From: Exiguobacterium sp. TNDT2
Lineage (GTDB): Bacteria; Bacillota; Bacilli; Exiguobacteriales; Exiguobacteriaceae
DNA: 64,000 bases
Reading direction: 5' to 3'
Assembly (NCBI RefSeq): GCF_003331145.1
Contig: NZ_QLVE01000007.1
Location: 1 to 64,000, forward strand
A program made the translations under genes and the position numbers. The notes under the pieces are model-generated. The model worked only from the letters and a program-made list of their open reading frames with translations. It was not told the origin of the DNA and ran no database searches. Positions 6,755-15,453 of this stretch are shown here, in pieces (within the stretch, counting starts at the first letter, position 1; every line of letters starts with the position of its first letter).

Positions 6755-7693
6755 TCACTTTACAGCTGTTCTCGCTTCATCCACAAACTTCGTTCCCGTC
6801 TTCCCTTCAATCGCCTCACCGGCTCGCTCAAGCGACGTGATGATTGCTTCACGCCCGAAACGAGATGTCACGAAAGCGAGTGCCGACTCGACTTTCGGCA
6901 ACATACTGCCGGCTGGGAATTGTCCGTCCTCGATATACCTCTGGGCTTCTGCGACCGATATCCGTTCCAGACCTCTCTGCGTCGGTTTCCCAAAATCGAC
7001 CGCAACTCGATCAACCGCCGTCAAGATGAACAACACGTCGACATCAAGTTCACGCGCGAGCAGTTCGCTCGCCCGATCCTTGTCGATGACCGCATCAACC
7101 CCAACCAGACGCCCAGCTTCATTGATGACCGGTATTCCTCCACCGCCACCGGCAATGACGACGTGACCTGCCGCTACAAGTGAACGAATCACGTCCACTT
7201 CAATGATCTCAATCGGTTCCGGCGACGGGATGACGCGACGATAGCCACGTCCACTGTCTTCCACAAACATCATGCCTTTCTTCTCGAACCGACCGGCCTC
7301 ATCTTTCGTATAAAACTGTCCAATCGGTTTAGTCGGATGCCGGAACGCCGGGTCGTCTTTCGCGACAAGCGTCTGCGTCACGACCGAGGCTACCGCTCTC
7401 TCGATCCCACGCCGACCCAACTCTTCCCGGAGCGCTTGCTGCAAGTGATAGCCGATATAGCCTTGGCTCATCGCGACGGCCTCCGCCATCGGGACGTCCG
7501 GTTGCGCATCTGTCTCGTCGAACACTTGATGAATCATGCCGACTTGCGGCCCGTTCCCGTGCGATAAAATGACGGCGTGGCCGGCCTCGATCAAGTCAAC
7601 GATCGAGCGCGACGCTTCCCGGACAAGTTCGAGCTGTTCTGTCGGACTGTTGCCGAGGGCATTCCCGCCGAGGGCGATGAGTAACTTAGACAT
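6755..7693 (-). CDS. arcC: Carbamate kinase (312 aa)
   Basis: Makes ATP from carbamoyl phosphate and ADP, releasing carbamate that falls apart to ammonia and CO2. The family signatures IALGGNALG (N-terminus), SHGNGPQVG (about residue 44-52) and AGGGGGIPV (about 180-188) are all present and length is normal. No arginine deiminase or ornithine transcarbamylase genes are nearby; instead it ends an operon with FdrA/YlbE/YlbF homologues, the same partner set as the E. coli carbamate kinase of allantoin breakdown. It overlaps the preceding gene by 8 bases. It is thus the probable energy-yielding step of this pathway. Confidence 0.95.
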   Translation of the reverse strand: MSKLLIALGGNALGNSPTEQLELVREASRSIVDLIEAGHAVILSHGNGPQVGMIHQVFDETDAQPDVPMAEAVAMSQGYIGYHLQQALREELGRRGIERAVASVVTQTLVAKDDPAFRHPTKPIGQFYTKDEAGRFEKKGMMFVEDSGRGYRRVIPSPEPIEIIEVDVIRSLVAAGHVVIAGGGGGIPVINEAGRLVGVDAVIDKDRASELLARELDVDVLFILTAVDRVAVDFGKPTQRGLERISVAEAQRYIEDGQFPAGSMLPKVESALAFVTSRFGREAIITSLERAGEAIEGKTGTKFVDEARTAVK

Positions 7694-9089
7694 GGCTGAC
7701 CTCCTCTGAATACGCTTTTAACGCTTTCGTGAAACAGTCGAGCGGTGGATGGACGATCCCGGCCCCGACTTGACCGACACCGGCCTCGCGGTGCGCCATC
7801 CCGGTATTGATGACCGGCAGGATACCCGTCTCGATCACTTTACGGATATCGATGCCGAGCGGTGTACCGCGGAAGTCGAGCGTCGGGATCGAGTACGTGT
7901 TGTTCTCGTCTTCTGTGATTGTATACATCGATCGTGAATAGTCGAGCGCGTCCTCGACCGCTCCCCCGACGAATTGCACAATCGCCGGCGCTCCGCCCAT
8001 GGCGAAGCCGCCGATACCGAGCGTCTCCGTGATGGCGCTGTCGCCGAGGTCCGGTGCCGCGTCTGTCGGCTCGAATCCTGGGAACAACAACCCCTCGACA
8101 AAATTCGCCGGTGCCGTGAACCATCCATCAAGACCGCTCACCCGGATCCCGAAGTCGACACCGTTCCGAGCCATCGTCGTGACGATCGTTGAACCGTTCA
8201 CGCCGTGCCCGGCGTCGAGCGACGCCTTCGCCGCTGGCATCGACAAGTTGAGGAAGTAATGCTCGTTCTTTTGGATGAAGGCGAGCGCCTGCTTCCGGAC
8301 GTCCTCGTCGAGATCCGCTTCTAGGAACGCCGGCATCATGTCCCGGAGGAACAGGCTCGTCGCCGCCTTGTTGCGGTTGTGACACTCGTCGCCCATATGG
8401 AGCGCCTGGGCGATCAATGTACGCAAGTCGACCGGGCCCGACACCTCGAGCGCTTTTTGAAGCGCCGGCATGTACACGTTCTCGATCCATCGTAAACGAT
8501 CGAGCACTTCACTTGAGAACGCCCCGAAGCGGAGCACTTTCCCGAGCCCTTCGTTGACCGTGCAGTACGCCCGGTTCCCGTCCGTCACGTTCTCGATGAT
8601 ATGGACCGGCATCGACGGCGAGATGACGCCGGCCATCGGCCCGACGGCGTCGTGCTCGTGGCATGGGGCGAACTCGATGTCACCGGACGCCGCAAGTTCA
8701 CGCGCCTCGGCCTCCGTCGTCGCGAGTCCTTCATAGAGAAGTGCCCCGATGACCGCGCCTTGCATCGGCCCGCACATGTCCGCCCATTCGACCGGAGGAC
8801 CGGCGTGCAAGATGAGTTGCGCGTGCATCCCAGGAATCTCATAGCGGGCGTGATTGATGCCGATGAGCATCGGATGGGCAGCTTTGATCTTTGCCACCGC
8901 TTCCGCGTTCCGCTCGTCCGTCTCAGCCGTATTCAACCGGTCGAGCGCCTCGAGCAAGGCGATATCCCCGCCCGCCGGAGGCGACCAATCGTATTGGACG
9001 ACGTCCGTGCCTTGTCGCTCGATATCTTTCGAGAACGTCGACGCCCCGATATTGATGGCGTGTAACGTTGAATTGAACCAGTTAGCCAT
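7686..9089 (-). CDS. YlbE-family (DUF1116) carbamoyltransferase subunit (467 aa)
   Basis: DUF1116 protein related to E. coli YlbE (AllG), one of three subunits of the carbamoyltransferase that converts oxalurate plus phosphate to oxamate and carbamoyl phosphate. I start it at ATG 9089 (MANWFNST), where ATGGCTAA overlaps the fdrA stop codon and an AAAGGAG-like site precedes it; the longer frame to 9197 lies inside fdrA. The family's substrate may differ here, since no other allantoin genes are seen. Between fdrA and carbamate kinase in an unbroken operon. Confidence 0.88.
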   Translation of the reverse strand: MANWFNSTLHAINIGASTFSKDIERQGTDVVQYDWSPPAGGDIALLEALDRLNTAETDERNAEAVAKIKAAHPMLIGINHARYEIPGMHAQLILHAGPPVEWADMCGPMQGAVIGALLYEGLATTEAEARELAASGDIEFAPCHEHDAVGPMAGVISPSMPVHIIENVTDGNRAYCTVNEGLGKVLRFGAFSSEVLDRLRWIENVYMPALQKALEVSGPVDLRTLIAQALHMGDECHNRNKAATSLFLRDMMPAFLEADLDEDVRKQALAFIQKNEHYFLNLSMPAAKASLDAGHGVNGSTIVTTMARNGVDFGIRVSGLDGWFTAPANFVEGLLFPGFEPTDAAPDLGDSAITETLGIGGFAMGGAPAIVQFVGGAVEDALDYSRSMYTITEDENNTYSIPTLDFRGTPLGIDIRKVIETGILPVINTGMAHREAGVGQVGAGIVHPPLDCFTKALKAYSEEVSHV

Positions 9090-10635
9090 GAATCTCCACT
9101 CCTTTTTTGACGATGGTGCAGGCGATTTCGACCGCCTCGGCATTACTGTGGGCAACGTACGCCCCGATCTGCTCGAGCCGACGTTTCTGGTCGGCATACC
9201 CTTGTTTGTCAGTCTCGGTGCCGCAGATGTACGTCACAATCGGTAAGATGCGTCCTTCCTGCTTGGCAATCGCTTGGGCTTGCTTCAACGTCTCGATCGT
9301 TTCCCCGACCGGGTCATCGTGCGAACCGTAACCGAGTTCGAAGTCGAGAAGGAGCACGCCGCACGTCGGGTCGGCCGCTTCTTTTAAAATTCGCTCGTTA
9401 CGGAGCGCCGGCTCGATCATCGGATGGGGCTTGCCGACCGTGAACGCGTCATCGCCGAGGTCGACGAGCGTATGGCCTGTGCTCGTGAAGACGTCGGTCA
9501 TTTTCTCATCTTTCCGTTTTGCGACGTTGCTCGTGAGCGGGCTGACCCGCCCTCGCAAAATCGACAGCGCCTCGGCCGTGAGGGTGCCCCCGCAGAACAA
9601 GCCGCGGATAAACCGCTCCGTCCCTTGCGTCCGGTGCACGACGTTGCTCCACGTTTTCGCCTCGTCCGAGACGAGCTCAACGCTCAAGTTCGGCTCGTAC
9701 GTCCGGACCGCGGCGAGCGCCGCCTCGAACAATGTCGTCGTGAACGTCACGTGTGGTGGCAAGTCATCAGGCGCTTTCCCGTCAAGAAGACAGAGGACGA
9801 TTGGTTTGTCGGCACGCATCACACGTTCTAGAATCATCTGTTCGACTTCTTTGGCCGGTGGTTTCGAGATGAGGACGAGCACGTCTGTCGTCTCGTCCGC
9901 GAGCAACGCGTCGATTCCTTGGCGCATCATGATGCCACCGATGTCACTCGACAAGTCGCGTCCCCCTGTCCCGATCGCTTGGGAGACACCATAGCCGAGC
10001 CGGTCGACTTGGACCATCACTTCTTGAAGGCCTGTCCCAGAAGCGGCGACCATGCCGATGCCGCCCCGTTTCACATCGTTGGCGAAACAAAGGCCGGTCC
10101 CGTTAATCATCGCCGTGCCGCAGTCCGGTCCCATGACGAACAGTCCGTTCTCGGCGGCGTATGTCTTCAAGTTACGCTCGTCCTCGACGGAGACGTTGTC
10201 ACTGAACAGCATGACGTGGAGTCCGTTCTCAAGCGCCCGGCGCGCCTCACGCGCCGCGAACTCGCCCGGTACCGAGATGACGGCGAGGTTCGCTTCGGGG
10301 CTAATCTCGAGCGCGGCGTCGAACGTTTTCACACTCGTCTTCTCGCCTCGCTTCGCGCCCGCTTTCTTCGCACCGAGTGCAGCCTCGACTTCTTCCAAGA
10401 TACGCGGAAGCACCGTCTCCTCAGCGCGGCAGGCGATCAATAGGTCGGCATCGGTCGCCTCGCGCGCCTCGTCCGTCATGAGCCCGACGTTCTCAAGCAA
10501 CTCTTTGTTCATCGGGGTCGCCATCGAGACGATGACTTCCTCGACACCGTCTTGTTTTTTCAACTTCCCGGCGAGCGACATGAGCGTCACCGAGTCATGA
10601 TACGTCTTCTTCTTCACGATCGTTTGATGAATCAC
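9082..10635 (-). CDS. fdrA: FdrA-like acyl-CoA synthetase-fold protein, carbamoyltransferase subunit (517 aa)
   Basis: FdrA (AllF) family, a two-part succinyl-CoA-synthetase-like fold: CoA-binding-like domain with the VAASGTGLQEV and GTGGRDLSSDIGG segments around residues 190-220, then a ligase-like domain. In E. coli it works with YlbE and YlbF. I choose the GTG at 10635 (MIHQTIVKKK), 8 bases after AAAGGAG and matching the E. coli start MIH; the first codon at 10644 sits too close to that site. Its start overlaps the preceding gene by 41 bases. Probable cytosolic complex with its neighbours. Confidence 0.9.
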   Translation of the reverse strand: MIHQTIVKKKTYHDSVTLMSLAGKLKKQDGVEEVIVSMATPMNKELLENVGLMTDEAREATDADLLIACRAEETVLPRILEEVEAALGAKKAGAKRGEKTSVKTFDAALEISPEANLAVISVPGEFAAREARRALENGLHVMLFSDNVSVEDERNLKTYAAENGLFVMGPDCGTAMINGTGLCFANDVKRGGIGMVAASGTGLQEVMVQVDRLGYGVSQAIGTGGRDLSSDIGGIMMRQGIDALLADETTDVLVLISKPPAKEVEQMILERVMRADKPIVLCLLDGKAPDDLPPHVTFTTTLFEAALAAVRTYEPNLSVELVSDEAKTWSNVVHRTQGTERFIRGLFCGGTLTAEALSILRGRVSPLTSNVAKRKDEKMTDVFTSTGHTLVDLGDDAFTVGKPHPMIEPALRNERILKEAADPTCGVLLLDFELGYGSHDDPVGETIETLKQAQAIAKQEGRILPIVTYICGTETDKQGYADQKRRLEQIGAYVAHSNAEAVEIACTIVKKGVEIHG

Positions 10636-11440
10636 GATTCCCACTCCTTTGTGCGATAATGCCGGCGTGGACGCCGACTAAAAAATCTGTCCCTGATGTC
10701 GAGCCGATGGCGAGCACACGTTTCAGCGCATCGATGTCGGTCAACGTATGAAACAAGTCGAGCACCGCCTCGTTCGTCCGTCCGTGGTACGCATGGCGGA
10801 GCATATGGTAACTGACGCGTGTCGTCTTGTCGCGGCTGAGCCGGATGACGTCGATCGGCACCTCGAGCGGACGCCCAAGCAGATGACAAGCGAGCAATCG
10901 GCCGGTCACATAATCATCACCAGCTGGCGTCAGCCCGGGTCCAAGGCCGATCAACCGGGCCAGCTCTCCTTCTTTCATCACTTGGTCGATAAACCGTTCC
11001 TCTGTGTTCCAACGGCCGCTACTCACCGCCTCGATTCGTTTCCGGTAAGGCCGAAGCATCCCGCCTTCTTTCCCGTGTACGACGAGAAACGTATACAGCG
11101 CCTCGATTGCGGCGGCGTCAAAGACGCGCGTCTTGACGCGAAGGTCGACCGGTGCCGCATCAAGCGACACCGTCAACCCGTTCTCGAACGTAAAATCTTC
11201 CCCGATGACGACGCGCGTCCCGATATCCGGGGCGACGGACCGAAAGTCGAGCGTCTCCTTCAGTCGAACCATGTCGGGCGCGAGCGGACGCCGGGGCGTG
11301 GAGACGGTGATTAAACGATCCTGTTCGATCAACTCGATGTTCAAGACGTTTTGAAAGACGCTGTGCACGTAACCGATCTGTCCGTTCAACAAGCCGACAT
11401 CGAGCGTCGCATCCCGCCGTACTCCCTCGAGCCGAAACAT
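10595..11440 (-). CDS. YlbF-family (DUF2877) carbamoyltransferase subunit (281 aa)
   Basis: DUF2877 protein, counterpart of E. coli YlbF (AllH), the third subunit of the oxalurate/oxamate carbamoyltransferase. The glycine-rich LIGLGPGLTPAGDDYVTG segment near residues 165-182 is the family hallmark. TAATG overlap with the permease upstream and 41-base overlap with fdrA downstream indicate translational coupling. Finding all three subunits plus carbamate kinase supports a complete phosphorolytic carbamoyl-transfer route. Confidence 0.88.
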   Translation of the reverse strand: MFRLEGVRRDATLDVGLLNGQIGYVHSVFQNVLNIELIEQDRLITVSTPRRPLAPDMVRLKETLDFRSVAPDIGTRVVIGEDFTFENGLTVSLDAAPVDLRVKTRVFDAAAIEALYTFLVVHGKEGGMLRPYRKRIEAVSSGRWNTEERFIDQVMKEGELARLIGLGPGLTPAGDDYVTGRLLACHLLGRPLEVPIDVIRLSRDKTTRVSYHMLRHAYHGRTNEAVLDLFHTLTDIDALKRVLAIGSTSGTDFLVGVHAGIIAQRSGNRDSSNDREEEDVS

Positions 11441-12984
11441 TATGACACCTTCTCCCGTTCCGTCACGGCGTCTTCTTTCGCCCGGTACAAGCTGAGCGCG
11501 ATCAAACCGGTCGCGGCGACAACGTAACCGATGGCGACGTCTAGGCCGACACCGATCCCAATCTCGGCGCTGTGGATGATGCCGAAGAAGGAGAGCAGTG
11601 CGGCGATCCCGGCATAAATGGCGGCGAGCCGGAACTTCTTATCGATGATATAGATGACGATCGTCGCGAGGAGCATCGACACCAAGATATCCGCCGATCC
11701 AAGCGTCCGCCAACCGAGATACGGGATCCCATTCGCCGCAAGCGTCGCATAGCCGACTTCTTGTGCCGACGTCCCGAGCGCACCGAGGGCGTTGTTGATT
11801 TGTGTGACGATATAACTCGCCACGAATGGCATGAGCGCGATGATGAGCGCCGGGATATGCCGTTTCTCCGTCTCCCCGAATGCCTGTGCTCCGATGACCA
11901 TTGCGATATACACAAGAATCGGCAGCAAGGCGACGAGCGGAATGACCGACAAGACGAGCGGAAGTAACCCGAGGAAGGCGAGGAAGATGACCCCGACCCC
12001 TGTCGCGAGCGAGTAACCGACACGAGCTCCTGCCTTCTTCCAACCTGGGTGCCCGATGTAAATGATCATCGGGTAGACGCTACCGAGGAACGCACCGACA
12101 AGCGTGAGCAGACCTGGTACGAGCATCGTCACAGTCGTCGGATAGTGGTCCCCGTCCGCAGACGCACTCTCGATGTTGTCAAGACTTTCTAAGAAGTCAT
12201 AAATCGCCAGCGGGATCGCGGCCGGCAAGAACGGTCCAAGCAACGCGAATCCTTCCGCGAGCAAGTCAAATCCGAAAATCGATGGGAACGCGACCGAGAA
12301 ACCAGCTGCGGCCGTGCGTACTTCATTGAAGTCCATGTAGCCCGTCGCCCAAGCGAGCACCATCCCGACGGCGATCGCCATGAGGCCAGCAGGCATATTT
12401 CCCGGGAGGCGTTTATGGGCGAGCCAACCGGCAAGCACGATGACGAGCGTGAGCAGTCCGATGTAAGGTGTCGTATACACCTGTCCGAGCGGGTTCATCG
12501 CGATATACGTCAGCGCGATTCCTGCGAGTGAGGCGAGCATCGCCGAACGAGGGATATATTTTTGGATGAACGGTCCGATGAACGCACCGATCGTCATGAT
12601 GAGACCTTGGACGATGTTCCAGGCGACACCGACCGCCCAGGCGATCATCCAGTCGTTCGTCTGGACGTACACCGGGAGCATGACGGCGAACGCGACGACG
12701 AAGTAGTGCGGGACACTGATCCCGTACGGCATCGCCGTGACGTTGTCGCGACCTTCACGCTGCGACAAGCGGCGGGCCTGGATGGCGAGAATGATCCCGC
12801 CGAGCCCGACCGCGACCGCCGTCGCCGGGACGATTTTCCCGTAGACGATGTCGCCCGGCATATTGATGGCGAAGACGAGCAGTCCGATCGCCGCCAACAA
12901 ATTGGTGAGCACGTTACTGAATAAGCCGAAGAATCCGTTCAAATCCCCTTTGACGAACCATGGGGTGACGTGTCGGTCATTCAT
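11440..12984 (-). CDS. NCS2-type xanthine/uracil-family permease (514 aa)
   Basis: Polytopic membrane protein with about 12 hydrophobic segments, resembling nucleobase permeases. N-terminal GDLNGFFGLFSNVLTNLLA and the NIESASADGDHYPT segment (about residue 283) resemble the matching parts of the second permease in this operon. Presumably imports the nitrogen-rich substrate of the operon; the specific solute is unknown. I start at ATG 12984 (MNDRHV), 7 bases after GGAGGAG, rather than at the TTG five codons earlier. It overlaps the amidohydrolase gene by 8 bases. Confidence 0.88.
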   Translation of the reverse strand: MNDRHVTPWFVKGDLNGFFGLFSNVLTNLLAAIGLLVFAINMPGDIVYGKIVPATAVAVGLGGIILAIQARRLSQREGRDNVTAMPYGISVPHYFVVAFAVMLPVYVQTNDWMIAWAVGVAWNIVQGLIMTIGAFIGPFIQKYIPRSAMLASLAGIALTYIAMNPLGQVYTTPYIGLLTLVIVLAGWLAHKRLPGNMPAGLMAIAVGMVLAWATGYMDFNEVRTAAAGFSVAFPSIFGFDLLAEGFALLGPFLPAAIPLAIYDFLESLDNIESASADGDHYPTTVTMLVPGLLTLVGAFLGSVYPMIIYIGHPGWKKAGARVGYSLATGVGVIFLAFLGLLPLVLSVIPLVALLPILVYIAMVIGAQAFGETEKRHIPALIIALMPFVASYIVTQINNALGALGTSAQEVGYATLAANGIPYLGWRTLGSADILVSMLLATIVIYIIDKKFRLAAIYAGIAALLSFFGIIHSAEIGIGVGLDVAIGYVVAATGLIALSLYRAKEDAVTEREKVS

Positions 12985-13672
12985 GGTCTTCTCCTCCAAT
13001 CGCGTTCAAGAACTCGCTAGACGGTGCCGTCCAGCCGAAGATGCCTCCTTGTTGATGGATCATGCGAATCGAGTCCTCGTGGTCTTTCGGGTCGAACGCC
13101 GCTGAGCAGTCTTCGAGCAAGAGGCAGTCGTAGCCACGGTCGTTCGCTTCTCGGATCGTCGTCTGGACGCAGACGTGCGTCGTCACACCGCCGACGAGAA
13201 GATGCGTGATGCCATTTTGCTTCAACACTTCGTCAAGGTTCGTGTTGTAGAATGCCCCTTTCCCCGGCTTATCGATAATCGTCTCTCCTTCAAGCGGTTT
13301 CAACTCATCGACGATGTCATGGCCGTACTCACCGCGGACGAGGATGCGTCCCATCGGCCCTTCGTCACCGATCCCGGCGCCTTGCTTCTTGCCACGGTTC
13401 AACTTGCTCGGCGGGCAATCCGACAAATCCGGCAGATGTCCTTCTCGCGTGTGGATGACCGTCATCCCAGCGGCTCTTGCCGCTTCGAGGACACGTTGCG
13501 TCTGCGGGATGATCGAGCGGGTGAGTGTGATATCGTTCCCGAGCTTCTCACCAAATCCACCCGGTGCGCAGAAGTCGCGCTGCATATCGATCAAGACGAG
13601 CGCCGTCGATTCAGGGCGGAACGTGAATGCATATGGTTTAGCTTGCATGGTCATTTCGGTTGTCGTGTTCAT
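12977..13672 (-). CDS. Isochorismatase-family cysteine hydrolase, biuret-hydrolase-like (231 aa)
   Basis: Cysteine hydrolase of the isochorismatase fold. The probable triad is Asp29 (VLIDMQRDF), Lys135 (IIDKPGKG) and Cys168 (TTHVCVQTT). Segments HTREGHLPDL, GAGIGDEGPMGRIL and REANDRGYDCLLLEDC closely resemble biuret amidohydrolase as I remember it. That enzyme turns biuret into allophanate and ammonia. In this operon it may instead cleave a related carbamoylated amide feeding the FdrA complex. The start is at ATG 13672, 8 bases after AGGAGG; the gene overlaps the upstream permease by 35 bases. No allophanate hydrolase is in the window. Confidence 0.85.
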   Translation of the reverse strand: MNTTTEMTMQAKPYAFTFRPESTALVLIDMQRDFCAPGGFGEKLGNDITLTRSIIPQTQRVLEAARAAGMTVIHTREGHLPDLSDCPPSKLNRGKKQGAGIGDEGPMGRILVRGEYGHDIVDELKPLEGETIIDKPGKGAFYNTNLDEVLKQNGITHLLVGGVTTHVCVQTTIREANDRGYDCLLLEDCSAAFDPKDHEDSIRMIHQQGGIFGWTAPSSEFLNAIGGEDHE

Positions 13673-15200
13673 GGTTAAGTCCTCCTAGTTGATGGGTTGA
13701 TTTATGTTTTCCGACGAGATAAAACAAGATGCCGATGAGGAGATAGCTGAGGGCCATGCCGTTGTTGACGGCAAAGCCGACCGCCTCCTCATGGATGATA
13801 CCGAAGAAAGCGAGTGCCCCTGCGATGAGGCTTGTGAACGAGGCTTTCGTAAAATCACGGTCGATGATGAAGACAAGAATACTCGCCCATAGGACGCTGA
13901 CGAGGATCGCGCCCGTCCCTAGCGCGGACAGCCCTTCATAGTTGAGACCGGCCGCGAGGATCGAACCGTAGCCGACGCTCGCCGCATCCGTTTCGGCCGC
14001 GTTCAATGCCGTATTGACGATATTGTGCCCCCAGTTCGCGACCCACGGGATGATGGCCAAGATAATGGCGGGAGCATAGCGCGGGTTCGTTTCCTGGAAC
14101 GCCTGGGCACCGATGACGAGACCGATATAAATCAAAATCGGCAAGATGGCGACGACCGGGATGATGGCGTATAACACGGAGATGATGCCGAACCAGGTCA
14201 AGACGAGGATCGTCACGCCAGTCATCCACGAGTAACCGATTCGAGCCCCCGCTTCTTTCCACCCGGCATGGCCGATATAGACCGCAATCGGGAACGGGCT
14301 GCCGAACGAGCTCGCCACGAGCGTCGACGTGGCGTCGAACACGAGCGCTTGTCGCGTCGGATACTTGTCGCCGGCGACTTCCGCACTCTCTAGATTGTCG
14401 ATCGTCTCCATGAAGTTATAAATGCCGAGCGGCACGGCCGATGCGAGGAACGGTAAGGCGACTGCCCAACCGTCGATGAGCCGTGTGATCGAGAACGTCG
14501 GGGCCGATAAATCGACGGCAGCGAGCGAGGCGCTCACTTCGCGCACATCCATCACCCCGCTCACCCACCCGATCAACGTCCCGATGACGATCGCGACGAG
14601 GCCGACCGGGAGGCGGAACGGCATATTCACTTTCCCGAACCAGCCGAGAAGAATGATGCTAAGCGAGACGAGACCGATATACGGGACGTCCCATGTGTCC
14701 ATCGCCGGTGCCATGGCGATAAAGGTGAGTGATACCCCCGTCAGTGTTCCGAGCATCGCCGGGCGTGGTAGCCATTCTCTGATTTTTGGACCGATGAGCG
14801 AACCGCTCATCGCGATCAACCCGTTGACGAAGCACCAGACGAGCCCGGTCGTCCAAGCGAGATACGGGTCTTGCGTCTTCCAATACACAGGACCCATGAT
14901 CAAGAAGACGATGAGGAACATGTGCGGGACGCTGACCCCGGTCGGAAGCGCCGTGACATCCGTCCTTTGTTCCGCTTTCGACAAACGGATTGCCATGTAC
15001 GTGTAGAACAGACTGCTGACGAAAATCGATAAACCGACGGCCGGCAAGATCTTGCCGTAGACGAGCGTCACCGGCAGACCGATGGCGAGATGTAATAGCC
15101 CCGCCATGACAAGTAAATTCGTTAAGTTGTTGGTGAAAAGTCCGAAATAACCGTCCACATCTCCCCTTGTCCAATACTTGATTCGAAATGGTGAGTCCAT
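13638..15200 (-). CDS. NCS2-type xanthine/uracil-family permease, second copy (520 aa)
   Basis: First structural gene of the operon and a clear paralogue of the permease at 11440-12984: same topology (about 12 hydrophobic segments) and shared motifs such as GDVDGYFGLFTNNLTNLL and DNLESAEVAGDKYPT. I start at ATG 15200 (MDSPFRIKYW) with a GAGG site 8 bases upstream; the frame continuing to 15293 has no binding site. Two different permeases in one operon suggest two related substrates, or uptake coupled to product release. A cre-like site lies about 100 bases upstream. Confidence 0.88.
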   Translation of the reverse strand: MDSPFRIKYWTRGDVDGYFGLFTNNLTNLLVMAGLLHLAIGLPVTLVYGKILPAVGLSIFVSSLFYTYMAIRLSKAEQRTDVTALPTGVSVPHMFLIVFLIMGPVYWKTQDPYLAWTTGLVWCFVNGLIAMSGSLIGPKIREWLPRPAMLGTLTGVSLTFIAMAPAMDTWDVPYIGLVSLSIILLGWFGKVNMPFRLPVGLVAIVIGTLIGWVSGVMDVREVSASLAAVDLSAPTFSITRLIDGWAVALPFLASAVPLGIYNFMETIDNLESAEVAGDKYPTRQALVFDATSTLVASSFGSPFPIAVYIGHAGWKEAGARIGYSWMTGVTILVLTWFGIISVLYAIIPVVAILPILIYIGLVIGAQAFQETNPRYAPAIILAIIPWVANWGHNIVNTALNAAETDAASVGYGSILAAGLNYEGLSALGTGAILVSVLWASILVFIIDRDFTKASFTSLIAGALAFFGIIHEEAVGFAVNNGMALSYLLIGILFYLVGKHKSTHQLGGLNHEHDNRNDHAS

Positions 15201-15303
15201 AGGCGTGACCTCATTTCTAAAGGATGACTGCAAATTCGCGAATATTTGGTACACCCATAAGATAACACCGACTCTTTTATCAATCATTGTCAATAGAATA
15301 CGA

Positions 15304-15317
15304 ATGAAGCGCTTTCA
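15304..15317 (-). promoter_or_regulatory. cre-like CcpA site upstream of the permease operon
   Basis: TGAAAGCGCTTCAT on the minus strand matches the cre consensus TGWAARCGYTWNCW at 13 of 14 positions. Its place just upstream of the operon suggests carbon catabolite control, in addition to the PucR-type regulator. Confidence 0.6.
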
Positions 15318-15408
15318 ATTTAGCATTTGTTGATAAATACTCCACAAACGGCTCAACCACGCTCTTTTCAAGTCGAGTCGTCTATAAGTTGTCACATATT
15401 GTACACAC

Positions 15409-15448
15409 AAAAAAGACGAATGGCGGCCAAAATATGGCCAATCATTCG
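15409..15448 (-). terminator. Terminator of the PucR-type regulator gene
   Basis: Interrupted stem CGAATG...TGGCCA / TTGGCC...CATTCG followed by TTTTTT on the minus strand, just after the regulator stop codon. It separates the regulator from the operon it probably controls. Confidence 0.75.
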
Positions 15449-15453
15449 CCTCA

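Noticed and set aside
8601-9065. 154-codon ORF opposite the YlbE-family gene
   Set aside because: Antisense shadow without start signals; the minus-strand frame has family motifs and overlaps its neighbours as an operon gene.
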